Origin: Bacillota bacterium
GTDB lineage: Bacteria; Bacillota; Clostridia; Christensenellales; CAG-138
Direction of reading: 5' to 3'
Assembly: GCA_023395595.1 (NCBI GenBank)
Contig: JAEWYO010000007.1
Coordinates: 1 to 43,746 of the forward strand
Length of the DNA: 43,746 nucleotides
Each line of letters opens with the position of its first letter. Within the stretch, counting starts at the first letter, position 1. The position numbers and the translations under genes were made by a program. Of this stretch, positions 15,806 through 23,534 are shown in pieces. Below the pieces are notes generated by a model. That model worked only from the letters and a program-made list of their open reading frames with translations. It searched no databases and was not told where the DNA came from.

Positions 15806-17026
15806 ATGAAACAACGCAATCGCATCCTTTTTACGATCACACTGCTGGTACTCTCGCTGGTTTGTTTCATCCTGCCTTCCTCCGCCCTCGCCGCGAGCAA
15901 AAACGGAAACGACAACCACACCGACACGGCCGACTATTGCCTGCGAGCGCATGATGTTACTGTTGGACTGAGCGAATTCACCAGCAAAACCCGCTCCGAA
16001 TTGGAAGGCGACATCGTCTCAGCCTCCGCTTTTGCGTTTTTAATTCGGGACACCGCAAACCCGACCGGTACCTTTGTCCCGATCACCTCCGGCTATTCGG
16101 TCGATTTTTCCGCGCTGACCGAATCGGTCAACAGCAGCGGCTATGTGATCACTGTCACGCTGCCCGCCATCACGCTGCCGAGCGATTCCATCATCCGTTT
16201 TCGCGTCTATGTGGTGGACGATCTGCCGCATCCCCGCACGGTGCAATATGAGTTTGCAAGCGAAACTGCCGACCATATGCTGCCTGCCGGTGTGCTCGCG
16301 CAACTGCCCGCAAACGAAAGCATCCTTTCCGGCACGAACGTTACCCCATCTGCCGTGTTTACCCCCGTGCGCGACGGCGCTGGAGAATGGACATTCTCCA
16401 GCTGGACTCCTTCCAGTATCACACTGACTGACTCCGACGTTACCTTCCGCGGAAACTGGGTTTGGACCGCGCTTCCCGTTTACTCGGTCTCCTATACATT
16501 CATCAGCGCAAGCAGCGGGCGCGACCTGCCAAACGGCGTGCTCGAAAAGCTGCCGCCCAATACCACCGGAATCGACGGGGATGTGATCACACCGCCGGAT
16601 GCATTTCGCGCATACCATATGACCGATGGGACATGGCGCTTCTCCGGCTGGAACCTGAGCAGTCAGACCATTGCGGGCGGAAACGTGACGTTTGTTGGCG
16701 AATGGCGCTGGCACAAAATAACCCCCACCGTAACACCGACGCAGGCGAACACACCCGCGCCAACCATTTCTCCGGCTTTTGCAACACCGCAGCCAGAGAC
16801 CCCGCAACCCGAGCAATCGCCGGAGCAGACGATTGCGGTATTGGAACAGGTCCCCAACAATCCACAGCCGCCAGCAGCAGGCAACACAGCAGGAGGTGCA
16901 GCAAAGATGGCCGTCGCAACCGCACTCACCGCGCTCGTCGCAGCGCAGGCATTCGCCATCGTTTCCGACTTCAAGGTACTCAAATGGTACAACGCCAAGA
17001 AAGCGGCGCGGAGGGCAGGCACATGA
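15806..17026 (+). CDS. Secreted surface protein with two SHIRT-like repeats and a C-terminal membrane anchor
   Basis: This 406-residue protein has a Sec signal peptide at about residues 1-30, cleaved after SSALA. An Ig-like N-terminal region spans about 45-145. Two related repeats of about 80 residues follow. Repeat one runs from EFASETADHMLPAGVLAQLP to WTFSSW and FRGNWVW. Repeat two runs from YTFISASSGRDLPNGVLEKLP to WRFSGW and FVGEWRW. The pattern L-P-x-x-V-L plus paired Trp motifs matches SHIRT domains, the rod-forming repeats of periscope-type adhesins. A Pro/Thr/Gln linker, one hydrophobic segment (AVATALTALVAAQAFAIV) and a short basic tail end the protein. There is no LPXTG motif. Adhesion or stalk function is inferred. 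The start follows GAGGAGCGCGAAG. Confidence 0.75.
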   Translation: MKQRNRILFTITLLVLSLVCFILPSSALAASKNGNDNHTDTADYCLRAHDVTVGLSEFTSKTRSELEGDIVSASAFAFLIRDTANPTGTFVPITSGYSVDFSALTESVNSSGYVITVTLPAITLPSDSIIRFRVYVVDDLPHPRTVQYEFASETADHMLPAGVLAQLPANESILSGTNVTPSAVFTPVRDGAGEWTFSSWTPSSITLTDSDVTFRGNWVWTALPVYSVSYTFISASSGRDLPNGVLEKLPPNTTGIDGDVITPPDAFRAYHMTDGTWRFSGWNLSSQTIAGGNVTFVGEWRWHKITPTVTPTQANTPAPTISPAFATPQPETPQPEQSPEQTIAVLEQVPNNPQPPAAGNTAGGAAKMAVATALTALVAAQAFAIVSDFKVLKWYNAKKAARRAGT

Positions 17027-17217
17027 ACTGGGTGCTGAATATCATCATCGGCGTTCTCGCCGTCGCGCTCATCGTGCTGGTCATCATTCGTCAGCGCCTC
17101 AAACGGCGGCTGGAGAGCATTGACGGGCTGGCGGGAATCACTAAGCGCAGCGCATACACCGGCAAGGTGATTGGCGGCGAATTCACAAAGGTCTATCAAC
17201 ACAAAAAAGAAAATTGA
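17023..17217 (+). CDS. Small single-pass membrane protein
   Basis: This 64-residue protein has one N-terminal hydrophobic helix (residues 2-22, NIIIGVLAVALIVLVII) followed by a very basic stretch RQRLKRRL and a hydrophilic tail. It overlaps the SHIRT protein stop as ATGA, so the two are co-translated. Both carry a membrane anchor, which suggests they work together at the cell surface. It belongs to no family I recognise. An intrinsic terminator follows 26 bases later. Confidence 0.65.
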   Translation: MNWVLNIIIGVLAVALIVLVIIRQRLKRRLESIDGLAGITKRSAYTGKVIGGEFTKVYQHKKEN

Positions 17218-17242
17218 CACGCGCTGACGCGCGGCGCATCAT

Positions 17243-17269
17243 TACCCCGATTATACGGGGTATTTTTTT
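17243..17269 (+). terminator. Intrinsic terminator after the surface-protein operon
   Basis: TACCCCG (17243-17249) pairs with CGGGGTA (17256-17262) and TTTTTTT follows directly. Confidence 0.88.
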
Positions 17270-17457
17270 ACACAATTGTATGCAGAAACAGAACCCTTAC
17301 TCCAAATCTTACCCCGTATGGTATTCTCGCTTGTGGGTAAGAAACTTTCCCGTTCATGCGGCTTCTGGCACGTGTTGTATACCACTTATGGTATTTTTGT
17401 ACGAGACGTTCTCTGTTCACGTTCCCTTCTTCCTGTTGTGCTTCCCAATTGTCTGTG

Positions 17458-17466
17458 TGCTATACT
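17458..17466 (+). promoter_or_regulatory. Extended -10 promoter of the DUF523 gene
   Basis: TGCTATACT is an extended -10 element. The only -35-like hexamer, TTGTGC (17436-17441), is 19 bases away. Transcription would begin about 27 bases before the start codon. The rest of 17270-17457 shows no gene. Confidence 0.55.
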
Positions 17467-17499
17467 GTTTTTGTACCCTTGCAATCAAGGAGGTCAAAT

Positions 17500-17943
17500 A
17501 TGAACGAATCCAGCCCGATCCTGGTCAGCGCTTGCCTGCTCGGCGTGCCCTGCCGCTATGACGGCACGGGAACGGCGGATGCACGCATCCTCTCGCTCGC
17601 GCAAAAATACCATTTGATTCCCGTCTGCCCGGAGCAGCTCGGCGGGTTGCCGACCCCGCGCCCTCCGGCGGAGCGGCACGACACGCGCGTGCTCACGCGG
17701 GACGAACGGGACTGCACCGCGGCCTTTGCGCGTGGCGCGGAAGAGACGCTGCGATTGGCGAAGCTCTTCTCCTGCCGGATTGCGATTCTCAAGGCGAACA
17801 GCCCCTCCTGTGGAAGCGGGCAAATCTACGACGGCTGCTTCTGCGGCCGCTTGATCCCCGGCGACGGCATGACGGCAGCGCTGCTCAAGGCAGAAGGATT
17901 GACTGTACTGAGCGAAAAAGATGACCTGCGCTCGCTGCTCTAG
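17500..17943 (+). CDS. DUF523 (TudS-like) protein, probable [4Fe-4S] desulfidase
   Basis: This 147-residue cytosolic protein has the three conserved DUF523 cysteines: C12 in VSACLLGVPCRYDG, C43 in PVCPEQLGGLPTPR and C104 in KANSPSCG. Characterised members (TudS) bind a [4Fe-4S] cluster through three cysteines and remove sulfur from thiouracil-type substrates. Beside the pyrimidine and nucleotide genes of this window, a salvage role would fit, but substrate is inferred only. The start at 17500 follows CAAGGAGGTC; longer in-frame versions run through the promoter. It is transcribed alone. Confidence 0.85.
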   Translation: MNESSPILVSACLLGVPCRYDGTGTADARILSLAQKYHLIPVCPEQLGGLPTPRPPAERHDTRVLTRDERDCTAAFARGAEETLRLAKLFSCRIAILKANSPSCGSGQIYDGCFCGRLIPGDGMTAALLKAEGLTVLSEKDDLRSLL

Positions 17944-18057
17944 ACCGATAGATTCCATCACCCGATTGTCGTTTTTAGGCAATGCAGCCTGCGCGGTTTG
18001 TAAACTTTTTTCTTCTGCGCGGCAGAAACAGAATCGTCCTAATTACAAGAAGCTCCA

Positions 18058-18087
18058 AACAGCCAATCAACGTGGCTGTTTTCTTTT
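18058..18087 (+). terminator. Intrinsic terminator upstream of nrdA
   Basis: AACAGCCA (18058-18065) pairs with TGGCTGTT (18073-18080), followed by TTCTTTT. It lies about 115 bases after the DUF523 stop and isolates nrdA from upstream transcription. Confidence 0.8.
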
Positions 18088-18140
18088 ACAGCACTGCGAT
18101 TTTGCAAAAAACGGCAAGGTGCGAGAGGCGCTTTGCGGCA

Positions 18141-18194
18141 TTGCGAGAGTCCATATATTGTGTTAGTATGAATTCAAGGCACAACCAGTTGCGA
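18141..18194 (+). promoter_or_regulatory. nrd promoter with an NrdR box inside the spacer
   Basis: The promoter is TTGCGA (18141-18146), a 17-base spacer and TAGTAT (18164-18169). The spacer end is AGTCCATATATTGTGT (18148-18163), which matches 13 of 16 positions of the NrdR box consensus ACACTATATATTGTGT. A weaker second copy (18179-18194, 9 of 16) starts exactly 31 bases later, the usual three-turn spacing of paired NrdR boxes. NrdR would therefore block polymerase directly. The NrdR gene itself is not in the window. Confidence 0.65.
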
Positions 18195-18296
18195 TTTGCA
18201 ACCTTCTACCCACACACAACGGCACACGAGAGCGCACCCGCGGAGAAGAACGCGGGCTATTCTCACCGACACGACCAGATAAGGGGCACAATCATC

Positions 18297-20819
18297 ATGA
18301 TGGAGATCATCAAACGAAGCGGGCTTGCGGAAGAATACGACCGCGACAAGATCACCAACGCCGTAAGAAAGGCGTTTCTCAGCACAAAGGCCGAGATCTC
18401 CGATTCCGCGCTGGAGGCGATTACTACCGCGGTGGAATCTCGTATTCCGTTGCTGCAACCGCCGGTTTCGGTGGAGCAGATTCAGGATCTTGTGGAGGAG
18501 ACACTGATGCTCAAGGGCTATTTTGCCCAGAGCAAGAGCTATATCCTCTACCGGAGCGAGCGCACGCGCATGCGCGCCCAGCGAAAGAGCATCTGCTCTC
18601 TGTTTGCCGACGGCGACGCGTTGGAACAGATTCTCGACAAAGTGCAGACGGACTATCCGCAGGAGATGTACGAGCTCTCCCGCCTCGACGATAAATTTCG
18701 CTCGTTTCTCAAGCCGGAGATGGGCGAGAGCGCAAAGCGCGCGGCGTTGACCCGCGCGGCGGCGGAGCTCACCACGCAGGAGGCACCGCACTGGGAGTTC
18801 ATCGCGGCGCGCATCCTCATGCACGATTTTGCCGCCGATCTTTCGCGCGCGCTGGATGAACTCCAGTTGCACAGTTACTATGAAAAGGTTCGCTATCTGT
18901 GCGAGTGCGGTCTGTATGGCGCGTACATTCTCGAAGGCTATACAAAAGAAGAACTCGACGAAGCGGAGACGTTTTTAACCCCCGCGCACGACGAGAAGCT
19001 CACCTATTCGGGGTTGGAGTTGCTGCTGAGGCGCTATGTAATCCGCAGCCACAAGGGTCAGCCACTGGAAACCCCGCAGGAGATGTATCTGGGCATCGCG
19101 CTGCATCTCGCCCTTCCGGAGACCAAGGATCGGCTCGTGTGGGTCAAGCGGTTTTACGACATGCTCAGCTCGCTCAAGGTGACGATGGCGACCCCCACGC
19201 TCGCCAACGCGAGAAAGCCGTTTCATCAGCTCTCAAGCTGCTTCATCGACACCGTGCCGGACAGCCTGACGGGGATCTATCGCAGCATCAACAACTTCGC
19301 ACAGGTGAGCAAATACGGCGGCGGCATGGGTCTCTATTTCGGCAAGGTGCGCAGCAAGGGCAGCACGATACGCGGCTTTGAAGGTGCGGCGGGCGGGGTC
19401 ATCCGCTGGATTCGCCTTGCCAACGATACGGCTGTCGCGGTCGATCAGCTCGGCGTGCGGCAGGGCGCGGTCGCAGTCTATCTCGACGTTTGGCATAAGG
19501 ATTTGCCGGAGTTTTTACAGATTCGCACCAACAACGGCGACGACCGCATGAAGGCGCACGACGTCTTCCCTGCGGTGTGCTATCCCGATCTATTCTGGAA
19601 GACCGTGCGCGACAACATCGAAGCAAACTGGTATCTCATGTGCCCGCACGACATCCTCGCCGCCAAGGGCTACAGTCTTGAGGACTTCTGGGGTGAGGAA
19701 TGGGAGGAGCGCTACCGTGACTGTGTGGCGGACAGCCGCATCGACAAACGCGTGATCCCGATCAAGGAGCTCGTCCGCCTGATTCTCAAGAGTGCGGTGG
19801 AGACCGGCACGCCGTTTGTATTCAACCGCGACACAGTCAACCGCGCAAACCCGAACCACCACACGGGCATGATCTATTGCAGCAACCTCTGCACGGAGAT
19901 TGCGCAGAATATGAGCGGAATCTCGGACGTGAGCCAGGAGATCGTGGAGACGAACGGCGAAACCGTCATCGTCAACACCACCAAGCCAGGCGATTTCGTG
20001 GTTTGCAACCTCGCAAGCCTGTCGCTTGGACAAATCGATCTGGAAAGCGACGAGCTGGAGGCCATCACAGGCCACGTTGTCCGTGCGCTGGACAACGTCA
20101 TCGACCTCAACTTCTTCCCCGTGCCGTATGCCAAGGTAAACAACCTGAACTATCGACCCATCGGGCTTGGCGTGAGCGGATACCACCACATGCTCGCCAA
20201 ACAGCACATCGGCTGGGAGAGCGAGGAGCACCTGAAATTCGTCGATAAACTCTTTGAGCGGATCAACTACGCCGCGATCTCGGCAAGCTGCGACGTCGCC
20301 GCCGACAAAGGGCAGTATACGCACTTTGCGGACAGTGACTGGCAGACGGGTGCGTATTTCACCAAGCGCGGATACACGAGCGAGCGCTGGAAAGCCCTCG
20401 CAGCGCGTGTGGCTGAGACCGGCCTGCGCAACGGCTGGCTGCTTGCCATTGCGCCGACCAGCAGCACGAGCATCATCGCGGGAACGACCGCAGGCATTGA
20501 TCCCGTCATGAACCGCTATTTCCTTGAAGAGAAGAAAAACGGGCTGATTCCGCGCGTCGCGCCGGATCTTTCGCCGGAGACGTTCTGGTACTATAAGAGC
20601 GCGCATCTGATGGATCAAACCTGGAGCATCCGCGCAGCGGGCATCCGGCAGCGGCACATTGACCAAAGCCAGAGCATGAACCTCTACATCACCAACGAGT
20701 TCACCTTCCGCAAGGTGCTGGGTCTGTACATCCTCGCCTTTGAGCAGGGCGTGAAGACCGTTTACTATGTACGCAGCAAGAGCCTCGAAGTAGAAGATTG
20801 CTCGGCTTGCTCGTCCTGA
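18297..20819 (+). CDS. nrdA: Class Ia ribonucleoside-diphosphate reductase alpha subunit
   Basis: This 840-residue catalytic subunit reduces ribonucleoside diphosphates to deoxy forms. An ATP-cone begins the protein (about residues 2-95, IIKRSGLAEEYDRDKITNAV), so overall activity is dATP-sensitive. The disulfide-forming Cys is in QLSSCFIDTV. The thiyl-radical cysteine and its partners are in YCSNLCTEI. The radical-transfer tyrosine pair is in KTVYYVRSKS, and the C-terminal shuttle cysteines are in EDCSACSS. The start is the first of two tandem ATGs (18297), with AAGGGG 10 bases upstream. nrdB follows 41 bases later. An NrdR-type promoter precedes it. Confidence 0.95.
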   Translation: MMEIIKRSGLAEEYDRDKITNAVRKAFLSTKAEISDSALEAITTAVESRIPLLQPPVSVEQIQDLVEETLMLKGYFAQSKSYILYRSERTRMRAQRKSICSLFADGDALEQILDKVQTDYPQEMYELSRLDDKFRSFLKPEMGESAKRAALTRAAAELTTQEAPHWEFIAARILMHDFAADLSRALDELQLHSYYEKVRYLCECGLYGAYILEGYTKEELDEAETFLTPAHDEKLTYSGLELLLRRYVIRSHKGQPLETPQEMYLGIALHLALPETKDRLVWVKRFYDMLSSLKVTMATPTLANARKPFHQLSSCFIDTVPDSLTGIYRSINNFAQVSKYGGGMGLYFGKVRSKGSTIRGFEGAAGGVIRWIRLANDTAVAVDQLGVRQGAVAVYLDVWHKDLPEFLQIRTNNGDDRMKAHDVFPAVCYPDLFWKTVRDNIEANWYLMCPHDILAAKGYSLEDFWGEEWEERYRDCVADSRIDKRVIPIKELVRLILKSAVETGTPFVFNRDTVNRANPNHHTGMIYCSNLCTEIAQNMSGISDVSQEIVETNGETVIVNTTKPGDFVVCNLASLSLGQIDLESDELEAITGHVVRALDNVIDLNFFPVPYAKVNNLNYRPIGLGVSGYHHMLAKQHIGWESEEHLKFVDKLFERINYAAISASCDVAADKGQYTHFADSDWQTGAYFTKRGYTSERWKALAARVAETGLRNGWLLAIAPTSSTSIIAGTTAGIDPVMNRYFLEEKKNGLIPRVAPDLSPETFWYYKSAHLMDQTWSIRAAGIRQRHIDQSQSMNLYITNEFTFRKVLGLYILAFEQGVKTVYYVRSKSLEVEDCSACSS

Positions 20820-20860
20820 GCGCATATCATGAATCGATTGAACGATGGGAGTTTACCGAT

Positions 20861-21904
20861 ATGGAAGTATTAAAGCAAAAACCACTCTTTAACCCCGATG
20901 GCAGCCTCGATCTAGCTGATCGCCGGATGATCGCAGGCGACACCACAAACCTCAACGATTTCAATAACCTGAAGTACAGCTGGTCGCACGACTGGTACCG
21001 TCAGGCGATGAATAATTTCTGGGTGCCGGAGGAGGTCAACCTCTCCACCGACGTGAAGGATTATCCCAACCTGCCCGCGCCGGAACGCCGCGCCTACGAT
21101 AAGATTCTGTCGTTTTTGATCTTTCTTGACAGCATCCAGACCGCGAACCTGCCCGCCGTCGGCGAGTACATCACGGCAAACGAGGTAAACCTCTGCCTCG
21201 CGATCCAAACCTATCAGGAAGCCATCCACAGCCAAAGCTATAGTTACATGCTCGACACCATCTGCGAGCCGCAAGGGCGCGACGAGGTGCTCTATCAATG
21301 GAAAAACGACGAGCACCTGCTCAAGCGAAACACATTTATCGGCGACGCGTACAACCATTTTTATCAGGAGCGCACGGCGGAAAACCTCATGCGCACCATC
21401 GTCGCCAACTATATTCTCGAAGGGGTCTATTTCTACAGCGGGTTTATGTTCTTCTACAATCTTGGCAGAAACAACCTCATGCCGGGTTCGGTGCAGGTGA
21501 TTCGTTATATCAATCGCGACGAAAACACGCATCTCTGGCTGTTTCGGAGCATCCTGCTCGAACTCAAGCAGGAAAACCCGGAGCTCTTCACGCCGGAGAA
21601 GGTGGCGCTCTATCGGGACATGATCCGCGAGGGCTGTGAACAGGAGATCGCCTGGGGCCATTATGCCATCGGCGACGGCGTCGCGGGGCTAACCTGCGAG
21701 ATGATCACGGATTATGTGCAATATCTCGGCAACCTGCGGTGCACCAACCTCGGCTTTGAAAAGCTCTATGACGGGCACGACGCGGAGCCGGAGAACCTCA
21801 GCTGGGTGAGCCAATACAGCAACGCAAACACGATTAAGACGGACTTTTTTGAGGCACGCAGCACCGCATATGCCAAGAGCGGCGCGTTGGTGGACGACCT
21901 TTAA
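20861..21904 (+). CDS. nrdB: Class Ia ribonucleoside-diphosphate reductase beta subunit
   Basis: This 347-residue di-metal subunit generates the tyrosyl radical that starts catalysis in NrdA. The metal ligands are visible as Asp in FLDSIQ, Glu and His in QEAIHSQSY, Glu in LEGVYFYSG, and Glu and His in RDENTHL. The radical tyrosine is kept in HSQSYSY, so this is not a tyrosine-less class Ic protein. The radical needs O2 (or superoxide for manganese forms), so the organism must meet oxygen at times despite its anaerobe-like gene set. The start at 20861 is preceded by GGGAG; an upstream in-frame ATG would overlap nrdA. Confidence 0.95.
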   Translation: MEVLKQKPLFNPDGSLDLADRRMIAGDTTNLNDFNNLKYSWSHDWYRQAMNNFWVPEEVNLSTDVKDYPNLPAPERRAYDKILSFLIFLDSIQTANLPAVGEYITANEVNLCLAIQTYQEAIHSQSYSYMLDTICEPQGRDEVLYQWKNDEHLLKRNTFIGDAYNHFYQERTAENLMRTIVANYILEGVYFYSGFMFFYNLGRNNLMPGSVQVIRYINRDENTHLWLFRSILLELKQENPELFTPEKVALYRDMIREGCEQEIAWGHYAIGDGVAGLTCEMITDYVQYLGNLRCTNLGFEKLYDGHDAEPENLSWVSQYSNANTIKTDFFEARSTAYAKSGALVDDL

Positions 21905-21936
21905 GCGGTTCTTATGCTCCCGATCTCGCACAAAGC

Positions 21937-21968
21937 AAAACCCGCGTGCCCTCTGGCATGCGGGTTTT
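21937..21968. terminator. Bidirectional terminator between nrdB and the hydrogenase-like gene
   Basis: AAAACCCGCGTGCC (21937-21950) pairs with GGCATGCGGGTTTT (21955-21968), with one G-T wobble and a CTCT loop. T-runs are present on both strands, so it serves both convergent units. Confidence 0.88.
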
Positions 21969-22009
21969 GTTGATCGCGTCGATAAATGGTACTCTGCGAC
22001 GCGCGTTTA

Positions 22010-23356
22010 TTATTTTTTCTTCGATGGATTGATGCAGCCCGCGCCGCCGACGCACCCGCCGACGCACGCCATACCCTCGACAAAATTGCCGACATCCAGC
22101 CCTTTGGAGAGCTTCAGCAGCGCAACGCGGCATTCCTCAATGCCGTTGCACTTGGTGGCGACGAGCTTGAATTCCTCATTCCCGCGCGCCTTGACCGCTT
22201 GTTTGATCGCCTCGGTCACGCCACCGGAGCGCGCAAACCCGCGCCCGAACGCCGTCGCTTCGTCCACCGCTTCAATCGGCAGTACGGAGATGTCGATCTC
22301 GCGGCTGTCAAAGAGTGCTTGAAGCTCTTCAAACGTGATCACACAGTCGATATACGGCGAGACGCGCTCTTTTTTCGCCTCCGCCTTTTTCGCCGTACAT
22401 GGGCCGACGAAAACAATCTTCGCCTCCGGTTCGCGTTCTTTGATCCATTTGCCGAGTGTCGCCATCGGCGAGAGGCAATGAGACAGGTGGTGCGTGAGCT
22501 TCGGGAAGTTCTGCTCCACATAGCTCACAAACGCGGGACAGCAGGAGCTCATCACAAAGCCTTTTTCAAGCAGCTCCGCGCTCTCCTCCTCCGCCACCAT
22601 GTCCGCGCCGCGCGCAGCCTCCGTCACCGCATCAAACCCCAGAGCGCGCAGGCCCGCGTTTACCTGACCCGGCCAGGCATAGGTAAACTGGCTCTGAATC
22701 GCGGGCGCAACCATCGCATAAAGTTTTTGCCCCGGCTGTTTGTGTTTGAGCAGGTCGATGGCTTCCAGAATTTCAGATTTATCCATGATCGCGCCAAAAG
22801 GGCACTGCGTGACGCAGGCGCCGCAGGCGGTGCACTTGCTCTCGCGAATCAGAGCGCTCTTTTCCTCGTCCATGGTGATCGCCCGCGCATGGCAGGCGCT
22901 CTCGCACGGGCGCTTGGTTTGAATGATCGCGTGATACGGGCATGCCTTTGCGCAGAGACCGCATTCGATGCACTTGTCCTGATCGATATGCGCCTTCTGG
23001 TGCGAATCCAGATAGATCGCATCGCTCTTGCAGGCCTCCTTGCAGCGGTGCGCAATGCAACCGCGGCAGACGGCGGTTACGTCATAGCCGGAGACGGGGC
23101 ATTCATCGCAAGCGATATCCAGTGTCTCGATGATATTCGGGTTCTTGCGGTTGCCGCCCATCGCGAGCTTCACCCGTTCGCCCAGAATCGCGCGCTCCTT
23201 ATAGACGCAGCAGCGCATCGTGGATTTTTTGCCCGGCACAATCGACTTCGGGATTCCCCAAATCGACTCGATCAACGTGTCGTCAAAGGCGTGTTTTGCG
23301 ACCTCGCAAAGGGTTCGATACTTTAGATACTGTACTTGACTTTCAAACTCTCTCAT
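22010..23356 (-). CDS. Monomeric [FeFe]-hydrogenase-like iron-sulfur protein (group B-type motifs)
   Basis: This 448-residue cytosolic protein has an N-terminal cysteine-rich region with several ferredoxin motifs (CIECGLCAKACP and CTACGACVTQCP, plus non-canonical groups from CDECP to CKEAC). A C-terminal H-cluster domain follows. Its three motifs are L1 MSSCCPAFV, L2 VGPCTAKKAE and L3 EGMACVGGCVGGAGC. These differ from the well-studied group A (TSCCPGW, MPCTAKK) and resemble group B, whose physiological role is poorly known. The start at 23354-23356 has AAGG upstream. A longer in-frame start lies inside the promoter and is rejected. No maturase genes are in the window. Confidence 0.8.
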   Translation of the reverse strand: MREFESQVQYLKYRTLCEVAKHAFDDTLIESIWGIPKSIVPGKKSTMRCCVYKERAILGERVKLAMGGNRKNPNIIETLDIACDECPVSGYDVTAVCRGCIAHRCKEACKSDAIYLDSHQKAHIDQDKCIECGLCAKACPYHAIIQTKRPCESACHARAITMDEEKSALIRESKCTACGACVTQCPFGAIMDKSEILEAIDLLKHKQPGQKLYAMVAPAIQSQFTYAWPGQVNAGLRALGFDAVTEAARGADMVAEEESAELLEKGFVMSSCCPAFVSYVEQNFPKLTHHLSHCLSPMATLGKWIKEREPEAKIVFVGPCTAKKAEAKKERVSPYIDCVITFEELQALFDSREIDISVLPIEAVDEATAFGRGFARSGGVTEAIKQAVKARGNEEFKLVATKCNGIEECRVALLKLSKGLDVGNFVEGMACVGGCVGGAGCINPSKKK

Positions 23357-23418
23357 CTCTAACCTTGCTTTTATCTCTTTCTCTCTACTATATACATACT
23401 TTTTCTCAAGCCGTGTGA

Positions 23419-23447
23419 TTATATGTGATCTCGCCGCCGGTTGCAAG
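23419..23447 (-). promoter_or_regulatory. Sigma-A promoter of the hydrogenase-like gene
   Basis: On the minus strand TTGCAA (23442-23447), a 17-base spacer and a perfect TATAAT (23419-23424) predict a start near 23412. This excludes translation from the in-frame ATG at 23446. Confidence 0.8.
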
Positions 23448-23534
23448 CGTTTTTACAACGAATAGCAGGTTTTCAACGCGACGGATCGCTTTTGCAACAC
23501 AACAAACTGGTTTCCATCACAAACAGTCTGCTTT

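Noticed and set aside
23388..23398. The 11-mer CTATATACATA shared with the ABC exporter leader (27060-27070)
   Set aside because: It is low-complexity AT-rich sequence and has a different position relative to the two predicted promoters, so it is probably coincidence.
23357..23446. N-terminal extension of the hydrogenase-like protein from the ATG at 23446
   Set aside because: The TTGCAA-N17-TATAAT promoter at 23419-23447 covers that start, so the transcript begins downstream of it.
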